The translations under genes were made by a program, and so were the position numbers. From contig CM077831.1 of the NCBI GenBank assembly GCA_039720395.1, positions 3,018,003 through 3,082,002 of the forward strand: a stretch of 64,000 nucleotides of DNA, read 5' to 3'. The notes beneath the pieces were generated by a model that was not told where the DNA came from, ran no database searches, and saw nothing but the letters and a program-made list of their open reading frames with translations. Source of the stretch: Liquidambar formosana (Eukaryota; Streptophyta; Magnoliopsida; Saxifragales; Altingiaceae). Below are positions 11,916-23,809 of the stretch, piece after piece (the first letter of the stretch is position 1; every line of letters starts with the position of its first letter).

Positions 11916-12430
11916 CAATGTTCTCTTCTATCCGAAGAACAAAGTATCTGCAAAAGAAAGGAGTTTAATTTAGACACCCTCTAGATACTAGATGAAGGTA
12001 TTGATGCTTTCAAAATGAAAAGCAGGCTTAGGATGAACAAGCTTCAATTATACAGCAAAATTTATCTCAATTGCTTGTTGGACATAATTTTAACAACATA
12101 GTCCAACAATACAATAGTTCATAAAGGTAGACTTTGGTTTAAGTGCAAATGGAATCAACCTGCTGCTATCAATTACAAGCTCCACTGGATGCGGCTCCCT
12201 ATTTCTCAAAAATGCCCGAGCATATAGTTCACCTACGTTCAATATATCAAGTTGAGATTAAAAATAAAATTTTGAAAGTGGAAAGGTATATTCCATTTTC
12301 TTATAATAGTAATCTAAAGATAACTTCACCAGTGGACTTATTCACAAGTCTGTTGATGCACTCTTCTCCCTTCCTAATAACTTTCAACATCCCCTCCTAT
12401 GCCCATTCGTTGACATGCCATTCATCAGCC
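11916..12430 (-). pseudogene. Captured NECAP-like (ear-binding coat-associated protein) gene fragment
   Basis: Three exons in order on the minus strand have intact GT-AG borders: 12430-12330 (101 nt), 12232-12160 (73 nt) and 11947-11916 (32 nt). Joined, they encode the start of the NECAP PH-like domain (DUF1681). The order is ADEWHVNEWA, a stop codon where a Trp is expected, then LKVIRKGEEC, NKSTGELYARAFLRN, PHPVELVIDSSR and YFVLRIEENIG. Phases match across both junctions (ACT G|GT and AG|A TAC). NECAP proteins bind the AP-2 alpha-ear and clathrin machinery in endocytosis. The first exon and everything after IEENIG are missing. Position inside the CACTA borders, the in-frame stop and the partial gene mark this as transduplicated host sequence, not a working gene. 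A shadow open frame on the plus strand (12143-12439) is not real. Confidence 0.85.
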
Positions 12431-12702
12431 CTAAAATAAAATTCAAAGATTCAAACCTCCATTTCCAATACATGTAAATTCATGTTTCAGCATTAAGCAT
12501 CACCAATAATATTGACTATATCTAGGATTTTAGCACTCGTATATGTCTGCATAGAACCTTATGCCAAAAAAGATCTGCATTTGATTGTCGGAACCGAAAG
12601 GAAAAAGAAATAGGAACTCAGATTTAAGGGTCAGGTCTGGGAGGTAGTTATAGCTTCTGAGTTTCCTTTTTTTTTTGCTATGAATTTTAAGGCAATCAAA
12701 CT

Positions 12703-13555
12703 TCTTTTTTCCTTGGATAAATGAGTGAGTATATTCCAAAAAATAAGATATACAAGTAAGCCAAAAGAAGCCCATAGGCCACAAAGAAAACATCACCAAC
12801 ATTCAATATTAATCTACCCAAAAGAGGGAAGATTAATAAAGTGTGTAAGATGAAACCTCACAACCCGAGGATAGCAAAATAGAAAAGAAAACTAACTAAG
12901 GATTTCATAATTAATCCCCCAGTTGGTACAAAAAATTCTATTCCTAGCATTGTCTATGAAATTTTTGAGACTAGCAATGCGGAATCTAACATCATCAACT
13001 ACATAGGATATAACAAAATTTGGCGGTCTAAACACATTTTCATGAATTCTGATGTTTCTTTGCCTCCAAATGTAATAGAAAGTGGCTGCCCAAGCTATCC
13101 TCTTGATAGTATTCCCAAAAGAGTTCCCCTTCAAGTTATGAGTTGCCCAAATCAGTTCATTCTGCCACAGTCTAGGACGTCTAAAAACACAACATTTCTC
13201 TAATATAGCTTTCCAAACTTTAACAGCAATAGGGCAAGTAATAAACAAGTGTTCACAAGTTTCAATGTGGGCATTACAATAAACAGAACTTGCATTAGAA
13301 ATGATTCCCCAATTAAGGAGTTTATCCTTAGTATTGAGTCTATTAAGGATGATCAACCAAAGAATAAAAGCATGTCTTTTGATAGCTTTAGGAAACCAAA
13401 CAATTTTATACCATGCCACTTCAATTTTATGCTATCTAATAGCGTTCCAAGCTGATCGAGAAGAAAATGGACCTGATGGGTCAAGGAGCCATAATATCTT
13501 GTCATTAATTTTAGCCAAAATTAACTGCGTGATGATTCTACAAATCCCCCATTAT
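12703..13555 (-). mobile_element. LINE (non-LTR) remnant: reverse-transcriptase zinc-binding region
   Basis: The minus frame 13436-12892 encodes the zf-RVT domain found near the C-terminus of plant L1-type ORF2: VAWYKIVWFPKAIKRHAF, RLNTKDKLLNWGI, then a degenerate cysteine block ending EHLFITCPIAVKVW. Reading on upstream, the same frame continues through a TAG to KILWLLDPSGPFSSRSAW, a typical preceding segment, up to about 13545. The endonuclease and polymerase domains are absent, so the copy is 5'-truncated, the usual outcome of LINE insertion. The 3' tail runs to an A-rich stretch (TTTTTTCC on plus) near 12703. It lies inside the CACTA element, just upstream of the NECAP exons, and may have replaced the captured first exon. 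Confidence 0.8.
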
Positions 13556-13799
13556 TACTGAGTTTGCAAAAGAAGAAAAGAGAGAAGGAGACGAGACGAG
13601 ACACATATACCTAGAGTGAAGAAGAATATTTGTCCTAATCTCCCCTTTTTCCCTTTCGGCAGTCCTGAAAATTTTCCCTTTCACAAAACCAGTCGAACAA
13701 GAAGGCAAGAGAGAAGGAGACGAGCTTATCAAAGAGAAAAAGAAAAAAAAAAACAGAGAGAGAAGGAGACGAGACAGAGAAGAGAGAGAGACACACATA

Positions 13800-14010
13800 C
13801 CTGGAGTTTCTGCACTGAAATTTCTCCCTTTCATAGCTGTTCTGAAATTTCTCCCCTTCACATCTTCCCTTCACGGCTGTTTGGAAATTTCTCCACTGAA
13901 ATTTCTCCCCTTCACGTCTCCACTTCACTGTTGTTCTGAAACTTCTCCACAGAAATTTCTCCCCTTCACGTCTCCCCTTCACGGCTGTTCTGGCTCCACT
14001 TAAATTTCTC
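13800..14010. repeat. Short C/T-rich tandem repeats
   Basis: Three to four imperfect copies of a ~60-bp unit built around GAAATTTCTCCCCTTCACG and CACGGCTGTTCTG. Several overlapping open frames on both strands here result from the repeat and are not genes. The flanking DNA (13560-13800, 14010-14250) is purine/pyrimidine-skewed and shows no domain. Confidence 0.7.
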
Positions 14011-14249
14011 CCCGAAAATTTCGATCAAATGGAGAGAGATCAGGATTTGAGCACTACGATGGGAGAGGCATGAGAGCTGATTTTGTTATTAGGGCTCATT
14101 TGGGTTCGGGAGGTAAGAGAGAGAAAGCAAATAGATGGAAGTGAATGGAGGGAAAGGTGAAAAGTTTCGCGGGAGAATGAAAAGGGGAAAAAAAAAATCT
14201 GCAAAGTCACATGCGTGTCGAGAAATGGATGGTGGGATGGGAGATCAGA

Positions 14250-14543
14250 TATTTGTGACGGATTAAAATGGTTGAAAAAATATTATCAGCGCTTTGTGAC
14301 GAATTAAAGGGTTGCAAAAGAAGGACTTGTGATGGATATTTTCGTCACAAATCTTTGCAACTGCTATTGTGTGTCACAATTCTTAGGTAAATCAAGGAAA
14401 AAAAACCTGATAAAAACTTTGTGACGGAAAGGAAAAAAAACCTTTTTTTTTAATAAATTTTAAATTAGTGGTCAAAATAATTGTGACCATTACTTAAATT
14501 TGGTCACTAAAATCAGTTGCAATTGCTCTCTTTTTTTGTAGTG
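14250..14543. repeat. Right subterminal repeats of the CACTA element
   Basis: TTTGTGACGAATT, TTGTGATGGAT and complementary TCGTCACAA copies precede the right terminal repeat. Read inwards from the end, the sequence departs from the left terminus after about 28 bp. Confidence 0.75.
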
Positions 14544-14546
14544 CTT

Positions 14547-15710
14547 CGTCAATGCGTGGAGGATTACTACTTGTGATTTTTTTTTTTTTGGGCCTGTACA
14601 TTTTTTTTTTTTAATAAATGATTTTGAACCTTTATTTTTATTTATTTTTTTTTTTGCCTGGGTTGTGATCTAAGTTATTTTCTTTTCTTTTTGTTCTTTT
14701 TGGTTTTGTTTTGTTTAGTTTGGTATTTTGGGTTTACAGGTAGATATAGCAAAGTTTCATGAACCTCACGATTTGATAGGGACTTTTTTTGGTGGTTCAT
14801 TAGACCTTCCCTTTTTATTTTCTTTTTTTCTTGTGCATTCGTTAATGGTTTTTTTTTTTTTTTTTAGGTTTTGTTTTGTTTTTGTTCAAACCTGCTTCTT
14901 TTTTAATTTTCTTTCAATTGAATCGTTTTTTATTCTCTTCTTTTTCTTGGTAATTTGACTTGATTATTTTAAAAAAATTAGAGATTATATATGAATTCTC
15001 AACAAAATATGAAAATTATGCAACAGCAGCAATTTAAAAGTTCAATAATGCAATTCAAGTCTTTTCTGATATGCGAATTCTTAGAAAATAATCAAAGATT
15101 ATATGTGCTATTCAAAACTTTACTTAAGCAATTCAAGTTTTTTTTTTTTTTTTTTTTTTTTTTGGCCTCTTAATCTGGGTTTTCATTTATTTTTGTTCAA
15201 GCATGCGTCTTTTTATTTTTATTCAACTAATTCGTCTTTGATTCTTTTATTTTTCTTGCTAATTTTGCAATTCAAATAGAGATTTAAAAGTCCAATCATG
15301 CAATGCAGGCAGAGATTTAAATGTTTAAACATAATTTGTATATATGAGTCAAGTTTATTGAAAATTACATATCAGACAAAGCACCAGAAGAAAAGAGACG
15401 CAATGAAGGCACATAGAAGACGCAATGATTTTTATAATGTGTTTCTATTTGTATTTATATGTTAACATTGTTAGGGTTTTACGAATTATAATTTCCGTTT
15501 TCTTAGAATTCCTATTTGGGTTTGGTTTTATTTAATTATTATATGAATTATAGTTTCCTTAGAATTCTTATTAAGGTATGTGTTTTATATTGCTATATTT
15601 CCTATATATGAAGAAGGGTAGTTATGTATTTAAAAATTAAAATAAGGGTATATTAGTCAATCAAAAGTTTTTCTTACATTCATCTTTTTGTAGGTAGCAT
15701 AGATATATAT
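14547..15710. other. T-rich intergenic DNA
   Basis: Long T-runs (for example 14840-14866 and 15130-15161) dominate. Small open frames at 14728-14958 and 14991-15173 are poly-Phe or low complexity. Nothing functional is recognised. Confidence 0.6.
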
Positions 15711-16085
15711 GGTTATGTTCCCATTAGTACGTATTGATATAAGTTATATCAGCACTATGTATTGGGAGTTGTACCCCTTGTATTAGTCCACTGTACCTCA
15801 TATCTCACTAATGCACAAGGTACAACTTTCAATGCGGGTGTTGATATAAATTATATCTTCATGTGCTTACCTGATCATCATCCTATATATATATACGGTT
15901 ATGCATGTTCTCATCAGCATGTGTTGATATAAGTTATACTAGCATTATGCATTGGGGGTTATATCTTTTGCATTAGTTCAATGTACTTCATATCCCACTA
16001 ATACACAAAGTAAAACTCACAATACAGGTGTTGATATAAATTATATCAGCACATGCTTATCTGATCATCATCTTATATATATATA
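15711..16085. repeat. Tandem pair of a ~185-bp MITE-like repeat
   Basis: Two copies start at 15711 and 15898. Each carries the near-palindrome TTGATATAAGTTATA near the start and a similar GATATAAATTATATC near the end, with TATATA at the borders. A third, partial copy lies at 63455-63580, so the repeat is dispersed. No open frame is present. The following 16086-16597 holds no recognisable feature. Confidence 0.7.
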
Positions 16086-16597
16086 TATATATGTGTGTGT
16101 GTATAAAAAAATCATTACATGACATGGCATGAGATGTAAACAATTAAAAGAGGAGTGTGGATAAGGTAATAGTCTATTATTCTATTAATATTAAATGTGA
16201 AACAGGTTGACACGAATGACAAACTTCCCATACATGAGGTCACATGTCTATAAAAATACCTAAACACCACATATCGATCAAGCATGTGTACGCCGCGTAT
16301 CTAGAAGATGAGTTGACAAATCCGCTATTATTAACCTTCAATTTTTTCCTCGCCTTGGTCCCACAAATATAAAGACTTGGATCCTGCATATAGGATTTTT
16401 TCTGTAAAGATTTTGTGAAGTTTTTCATGGTTATCAAATTGTTTGGTTTGTAAATGAATAAAAATATAAAAAGCCTTTAGACCATCAAAGCCTGTAAGAC
16501 TTGTGAATGCATGACAAGTCAATAAATTGATGACTTTTTTAATGCGCATGTTTTTTCGATGATGACCAGTTTTGTGGAACCGAGGGAATAATTTGAA

Positions 16598-16879
16598 GGG
16601 GGAGTTACCAATTGAGTTTATCATTTCATGGTATTGCCCCCGAAGGACGGTCTTAAAATTGTAAAATTGGTAATGACCATTCAGGATGGTCTTAACTAGG
16701 GTGGGTGTGTGGTTAGTTTTTACTGCCCCATTCTACCCTTCTGCACTATAGCAAGCACAACGCCCATCCTCTCTCTCTCATCCCCTTTACAGCATCCGTC
16801 CAATCTCTCTCTCATCCCCCTCAGCACCCCAATCTGCCTCTCTCTCTCTCTCTCATCTCTGTCAGTCTTCATATGCACA

Positions 16880-16926
<47 letters not shown>

Positions 16927-18150
16927 CTTCAAGCTCCCGCTCAAGAAAACTTAACGGACCAACATCTCACGGCGACCTCCCTCATACATCCAAACGACAG
17001 CCTCCTCCCTCACCGGCGGCAAGAAATAGCGGCAAGGAATGTGATGACCTGAATTATATATATATATATATATATATATGTCACGTACTGTATATTTATA
17101 TATGTATATGCAATTTTATTTTCTTTAATTATTTTTGGAAAGGATGATCTTACCTTATGTTTTTGGGGGCAAGGAACACCATGATAGTGCCAAATTTCAG
17201 AGAAAATGACCGTAGGTTAAAGTTTTAGAAATTTCAGAATTTTGGATCATGAAAACCCGAAACTTTAGGCTTAAAAACGAATATGATTTTATGGGATTTT
17301 GAATGAAAAATTTACATACGCACGTAGTACTCCGCGTGAGCTTCGATTTGACACTTGAATGATTGAAAACGGTTAAGAAACGAGGGAGATATTAATCGTC
17401 GAAATTGGCCCGTTGAACACACAGTGTAACCGGGTTACACAATGCAACCCGCGGGAGGTTGAGGATGACCCCTAAGACTATGATACTGTGTGGGTGCATC
17501 CGTATATCTTACCGTGCTCTCATACATTTAAAAGCAATACGATAATCATATGAACCCCAAATTTGACCGTTGGGCTCGTCTTGGCGGGCCCTACGATGTG
17601 GGACCCTTGGTTGACCATTTTGACTAAGTTTGACTATAATTTGACTTTTTGGCCAATTTAATATTTGTTAAAAATTCCAGAAAATACTAGAAAATTCCAA
17701 AAATTACAAAAAGTTCTCAAAAATTATGAAAAATTCCCAAAAATTATAAAGAGTGTTTTAAAAATTATTTTGATCATTTTGGGACCATAGTTCACTGTCA
17801 GAAGGCCAATAGTAATTTTTGAGTACGTTATATTTATTTTGAAATTTACCTAAATATTACGTATGCATAATTATTAGATTTTATCGGTCCTCGGGAGGAC
17901 CATAGAGAGCATTAATGCTGCATTTGCATCGTCAATATCTATCACGTGGATTTGGGTTGGAATTGTTCGCGATTGAGGTAGGAAATGTGGCTTTTTTACA
18001 CTTAATATAGTGTTATTTTATAAATTTGATTTAAAATACCTTAATTATGTTGTTGGATTTTCCCACTGCAATGAGTCCAATATCATCCACCCATGCTAAT
18101 TTTTTTTATAAAAAAAAAAAAAACTTTAGAGTCTTCTTCATGGGGCTATT

Positions 18151-18188
<38 letters not shown>

Positions 18189-21100
18189 TATGAGAAACCT
18201 CTTATGGGTAAACCCTGAACCCATGTAAGAATAGTCAACAATCACTAACTACAATTTTAGAATACTGAAATGATCGTTGGGTTAGTAAAATTTACTTGAA
18301 AAAATAATAAACAACTTTACGATGTATTAAGGGTATAAACATGTTATAATGAATTAATAATTTATTTGAAAAAAAAAATTACTAATGACAAGATAGAACG
18401 CATGTGTTTTGACTTTAGTGTGTACATTTTAAGTAGCCATTGTGTACATGTTTCAAGTTCATTGCGTACATATTATATTCCCGTTTAGTACACTTAGGGT
18501 CGGGACCACATTTGAGATTTTTTTTTTACACATTTTAGGATACTAAAATGATCTTTGGGGTAGTAAAATTTATTTGAAAGAATAATAGACAATTTTACGA
18601 TATATTAAGGGTATAAGCATGTTATAATGAATTAGTAACTTATTTGAAAAAAAAAAAAAACGAAAAGAATATACAAATGAAAAGATAGAACACGCGTTTT
18701 GACTTTAGTGCGTACATTTTAAATAACCAATGCGTACATGTTTCAAGTTCATTACGTACATATTATATCCTCGTTTAGTACACTTGGGGTCAAGACCATG
18801 TTTGGGATTTTTTACACATTTTAGGGTACTGAAATGATTTTTGAGGTAGTAAAATTTATTTGAAAGAATAATAAACAATGTTACGATGTGTTAAGGGTAT
18901 AAGCATATTATAATGAATTTGTAATTTATTTGGGAAAAAAAAAATTATTAATGAAAAGATAAAACGCATGTGTTTTGATTTCAGTGTGTACATTTTAAGT
19001 AACCAATGCATACATGTTTCAAGTTCATTGCATACATATTATATCCCCGTTTAGTACACTTGGGGTCAGGACCACGTTCTGGATTATTTTTTACACATTT
19101 TAGGGTACTAAAATGATTTTTGGGGTAGTAAAATTTATTTGAAAGAATAATAAACAATTTTATGATGTGTTAAGGGTATAAGCATATTATAATGAATTAG
19201 TAACTTATTTGAAAAAAAAAAAAAAAAAAAAGAGAGAGAGAATATACAAATGAAAATATAGAACATGTGTTTTGACTTTAGTGCGTACATTTTAAATAAC
19301 CAATGCGTACATGTTTCAAGTTCATTGCATACATATTATATCCTTGTTTAGTATACTTGGGGTCAAGACCATGTTTGGGATTTTTTTTATACATTTTAGG
19401 GTATTGAAATGATCTTTGGGGTAGTAAAATTTATTTGAAAGAATAATAAACAATGTTACGATGTGTTAAGGGTATAAGCATGTTATAATGAATTTGTAAT
19501 TTATTTGGGAAAAAAAAAATTATGAATGAAAAGATAGAACGCATGTGTTTTGACTTTAGTGTGTACATTTTAAGTAACCAATACGTACATGTTTTAAGTT
19601 CATTACGTACTTATTATATCCCCATTTAGTACACTTGGGGTCGAAACCACGTTTGGGATTATTTTTTACACATTTTAGGGTACTAAAATGATCTTTAGGG
19701 TAGTAAAATTTATTTGAAAGAATAATAAACAATTTTACGATGTGTTAAGGGTATAAGCATATTATAATGAATTAGTAACTTATTTGAAAAAAAAAAGAAA
19801 AAAAAGAATATACAAATGAAAAGATAAAACACGTGTTTTGACTTTAATGCGTACATTTTAAATAACCAATGCGTACATGTTTCAAGTTCATTGCGTACAT
19901 ATTATATCCTCGTTTAGTACACTTGGGGTCAAGACCATGTTTGGGATTTTTTACACATTTTAGGATACTGAAATGATCTTTGGGATAGTAAAATTTATTT
20001 GAAAGAATAATAAACAATATTACGATGTGTTAAGGGTATAAGCATGTTATAATGAATTTGTAATTTATTTGGGGAAAAAAAAAATTATGAATGAAAAGAT
20101 AAAACGCATGTGTTTTGACTTTAGTGTGTACATTTTAAGTAACTAATGCGTAGATGTTTCAAGTTCATTGTGTACATATTATATCCCCGTTTAGTACACT
20201 TGGGGTTGAGACCACGTTTGGGATTATTTTTTACACATTTTAGGGTACTAAAATGTTCTTTGGGGTAGTAAAATTTATTTGAAAGAATAATAAACAATTT
20301 TACGATGTGTTAAGCGTATAAGTATATTATAATGAATTAGTAACTTATTTGAAAAAAAAAAAAAATGAATATACAAATGAAAAGATAGAACACGTGTTTT
20401 AACTTTAGTGCGTACATTTTAAGTAACCAATGCGTACAAGTTTCAAGTTCATTGCGTACATATTATATCCTCGTTTGAGATTTTTTACACATTTTAGGGT
20501 ACTGAAATGATCTTTAAGGTAGTAAAATTTATTTAAAAGAATAATAAACAATGTTACGATATGTTAAGGGTATAAGCATGTTATATTGAATTTGTAATTT
20601 ATTTGGAAAAAAAAAAAAACTCGGAATGAAAAGATAGAATGCATGTGTTTTGACTTCAGTGCGTACATTTTAAGTAACCACTGCGTACAGGTTTCAAGTT
20701 CATTGCGTACATATTATATCCTCGTTTAGTACACTTGGTGTCAGGACCACGTTTGAGATTTTTTTTTTTACACATTTTAGGGTACTGAAACGATTTTCAG
20801 GGTAGTAAAATTTATTTGAAAGAATAATAAACAATATTACGATGTGTTAAGGGTATAAGCATGTTATAATTAATTAGTAATTTATTTGAAAAAAAAAAAA
20901 ACTATGGATGAAAAGATAGAACGCATGAGTACCAAACGAGGATATAATATGTACGCAATAAACTTAAAAAATGTACGCATTGCTTACTTAAAATGTACGC
21001 ACTGAAGTCAAAACACATGCTTTTTATCTTTTCATTTGTAATTTTCTTTTTTGTCAAATAAATTACTAATTCATTATAACATGCTTATACCCTTAACACA

Positions 21101-22976
21101 TCGTAAAATTGTTTATTATTTTTTCAAATAAATTTTACTGTCCCAAAGATTATTTTAATATCCTAAAATGTGTAAAAAATCTCAAATGTGATCCTGACCC
21201 CAAGTGTACTAAATGAGGATATAATATGTACGTAATGAACTTGAAACATGTACACATTAGTTATTTAAAATGTACACACTAGAGTCAAAACACATGCGTT
21301 CTATCTTTTCATTTGTAATTTTTTTTTTCTAAATAAATTACTAATTCATTATAACATGTTTATACCCTTAATACATCGTAAAATTGGTTATTATTTTTTC
21401 AAATAAATTTTACTATCCCAGAGATCATTTCAGTACCCTAAAATTATTCTTGCATGGGTTCAGGGTTTACCCATAAGAGGTTTCTCATATCAATATATAT
21501 GTATATATATATGTTGATAGCCTCATATAGAAGACTCTAAAGTTAAATATTAAAAAAATAAATAAAAATAAAATCAGCATGGGTGGATGATATTGGATTC
21601 ATTGTACTGGAAAGATCCAACAACATAATTAAGGTATTTTAAATCACATTTATAAAATAACACTATATTAAGTGTAAAGAAGTTATATTTCTTATCTCAA
21701 TCGTGAGCAATACCAACCCAAATCCACGTGATAGATACTGACAATACAAATGCAGCGTTAATGCTCCTTAGGGTCCTCCCGAGGACCGTTAAAATCTGAT
21801 AATTATGCATACGTAATATTTAGGTAAATTTCAAAATAAATATAATGTACTCAAAAATTACTATTGGCCTTCTGACAGTGAACTATGGTCCCAAAATGAT
21901 CAAAATAATCTTTAAAACACTCTTTATAATTTTTGAGAATTTTTCATAATTATTGAAAAATTTTGGAATTTTCTAGTATTTTCTCTAATTTTTAACAAAT
22001 GTTAAATTGGACAAAAAGTCAAACTTAGTCAAAATGGTCAACCAAAGGTCCCACATGGTAGGGCCCACCAAGACGAGTACAACGGTCAAATTTGGGGTTC
22101 ATACGATTATTGTATGGCTTCTAAATGCATGAGAACACGGTAAGGTATACGCATGCACCCACACAGGATCATAGTCCTATGGGTCTTCTTCAACCTCCCG
22201 CGGGTTCATTGTGTAACCCGGTTACACCGTGTGTTCAACGGGCCAACTTCGACGATTAATATCTCCCTCATTTTTTAACCGTTTTCAATCATTCAAGTGT
22301 CGAATCGAAGCTCACGCGGAGTATTACGTGCGTATATAAATTGTTCATTCAAAATCCTATAAAATCGTATTCGTTTTTAAGTCTAAAGTTTCGGGGTTTC
22401 ATGATCCAAAATTCTGAAATTTCTAAAACTTCAACCTACGGTCATTTTCTCTGAAATTTAACACTACCATGGTGTTCCTTGGCCCCAAAAACATAGGGTA
22501 GGGTCATCCTTTTCAAAAATAATTAAAGAAAATAAAATTGCATGTACATATGTAAATATACCGTACGTGACATATATATATATATAATTCAGGTCATCAC
22601 ATTCCATGCCGCTGTTTCTTGCCGCCGGTGAAGGAGGAGGCTGTCGTTTGGATGTATGAGGGAGGTCGCCGTGAGATGTTGGTCCGTTAAGTTTCCTTGA
22701 GCGGGAACTTCAAGGGAAGAGAAAGAGAGAGAGAGAGAAAGAGAGGGGCTGTGCATATGAAGACTGACAGAGATGAGGGAGAGAGAGAGGCAGATTGGAC
22801 GGGTGTTGAGGGGGATGAGAGAAAGAGAGGCAGAAGGGTAGAATGGGGAAGTAAAAACTAACCACACACCCACCTCCAGTTAACCCATCCTAAATGGTCG
22901 TTACCAATTTTACAATTCTAAGCCAAACCTTCGAGGGCAATACCATGAAATGATGACCCTAATCAGTAATTCCCCC
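16598..22976. mobile_element. 6.4-kb foldback element with long inverted arms
   Basis: The sequence from 16598 inwards is repeated in reverse complement from 22976 inwards. The outer ends read GGGGGAGTTACC on the left and GGGGGAATTACTG in reverse complement from the right, then share TCATTTCATGGTATTGCCC. The unique-sequence arms (16598 to about 18230 on the left, about 21437 to 22976 on the right) stay alignable throughout, including a (CT)n block, CACCGGCGGCAAG, GTAACCGGGTTACAC and CAATATCATCCACCC. Both arms then enter the same tandem array and meet head to head near 20926. I could not define a target-site duplication, so the superfamily is uncertain: MULE-like long-TIR or foldback elements are candidates. 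No transposase is visible. Open frames in the (CT)n parts of both arms (16709-16954, 22589-22873) look low complexity. Confidence 0.85.
18230..20926 (+). repeat. Higher-order tandem array in the foldback element
   Basis: About nine direct monomers of roughly 285 bp contain GGGTAGTAAAATTTATTTGA, TTAAGGGTATAAGCATG and TGCGTACATGTTTCAAG. Two variants alternate. One has CGCATGTGTTTTGAC with TTTTAAGTAACC and GGGATTATTTTTTACAC. The other has ACACG(C/T)GTTTTGAC with TTTTAAATAACC and TCAAGACCATG. Starts of the first type near 18956, 19530 and 20098 give a dimer period of about 570 bp. The eighth monomer (about 20470) lacks the ~25-bp GTACACTTGGGGTC segment. Two more monomers lie in inverted orientation at 20927-21437. 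Confidence 0.88.
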
Positions 22977-23465
22977 TAAAAAACTTAGAGGAATTACAAA
23001 TTGGTCCTACTACAAGAAAATAATTACAGTTCATTACAAATAACTATAAACTTCGTACTAAATGACTACTAACTTAACTAAGAATGATTACTAATTGTAA
23101 TATGTAATTCCCGCAAAAAACTTCGTGTGAAAGATGGCATATGGCTAGTTGACCAAAACAATCGTTCATTAACCAAAGGTGTAAGGCGATGATCTTCTTA
23201 AAAACAAAACATGAATCAATAACACCACAATAAATCTATACATATCATAGTGCAAATTAAAGCCCCAATCATTCACTGGTGTTTTATTATTGCCAAAGCA
23301 CGATAACAGCCCCCCACATGACAACATAGTGAAAACTAAGGCACCTTGGCCAGCAGGAATTTAAAACCAGACTCAAATAACCCATGAAAAACACAACACA
23401 GACATCAACACGCAACACAGTTTATGGTAAAAGCGAATCAACGAATTTGAAGTCATAAATCAACA
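22977..23465. other. Intergenic DNA and 3' flank of copy 2
   Basis: 22977-23245 holds nothing recognised. From about 23250 the sequence aligns with the 3' UTR of copies 1 and 3 of the small gene, with blocks such as ATAACAGCCCCC and CCCATGAAAAACACAAC on the plus strand. Confidence 0.6.
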
Positions 23466-23809
23466 TCAAATGTGTTCTCTTCTGAGCAATTTTTGATAGT
23501 TACTCATAGAATTATTGTGGGCCCAAATCTGCCCGCAGAGAGGACATATAGTGGAAACACCACCGCCAGGGCCGTTTTGGCATGTGCTCGGGCCAAGGGT
23601 ATGGCCACAATTGTTTGTAGGGGGCGGCCTAGGAGGATCCACTTCAGGCTTGGGAGGTGACGGTTACTGAATATGGATATTTATAACCGAAGGAATAGGA
23701 GGCTGTATCACTGGAGGTGGAGGTGTGTATGTATATTTATCACCTTGAGCAAATTTGGAATTCTTCAAACTTGCACCCCCATCAACACTCAACTGATTAG
23801 CAATAGTAG
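23466..23809 (-). pseudogene. Small Ser/Thr-rich protein gene, copy 2, 3' part
   Basis: This is the downstream half of copy 2, cut off from its 5' half (35491-35605) by a Copia insertion. The frame from 23809 encodes ANQLSVDGGASLKNSKFA, QGDKYTYTPPPPVIQPPIP and VINIHIQ, then TAA at 23664-23666. After that stop the same frame stays open for about 65 codons to TGA at 23466-23468. This part encodes a proline-rich stretch and a Cys-containing segment with NNCGHTLGPSTC and TICPLCGQIW, which resembles a small zinc-binding motif. Copies 1 and 3 do not show this extension, so it may be an old coding end lost through the stop, or chance. No function is known. Confidence 0.65.

Larger units (their letters stand above)
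6435..14543. mobile_element. CACTA (En/Spm) transposon, 8.1 kb, likely non-autonomous
   Basis: The left end is CACTACAAAAAAGAGAGCAA and the right end, reverse-complemented, is CACTACAAAAAAAGAGAGCA, giving a terminal inverted repeat of about 28 bp with one indel. CTT flanks both sides (6432-6434, 14544-14546), the 3-bp duplication expected of CACTA elements. Both subterminal regions are packed with copies of TTTGTGACGGAT and its complement, as in known En/Spm elements, where such repeats bind the transposase. No TnpD-like transposase is recognisable. The interior instead holds a tandem array, captured gene exons (NECAP and unidentified ones) and a LINE remnant, so the element probably depended on a helper. 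Confidence 0.93.

Noticed and set aside
12143..12439. Plus-strand frame of 98 codons
   Set aside because: It is the antisense shadow of two NECAP exons and the intron between them.
13538..13982. Overlapping 107-115-codon frames on both strands
   Set aside because: Products of purine/pyrimidine-skewed tandem repeats in the CACTA element, with no domain.
16709..16954. Open frames rich in Ser-Leu or Arg-Glu on both strands
   Set aside because: Translation of a (CT)n microsatellite in the foldback arm, mirrored at 22589-22873.
22990..23110. Possible CACTA-like end (CTACTACAAGAAAATAATTA)
   Set aside because: No matching opposite end or 3-bp duplication was found nearby.
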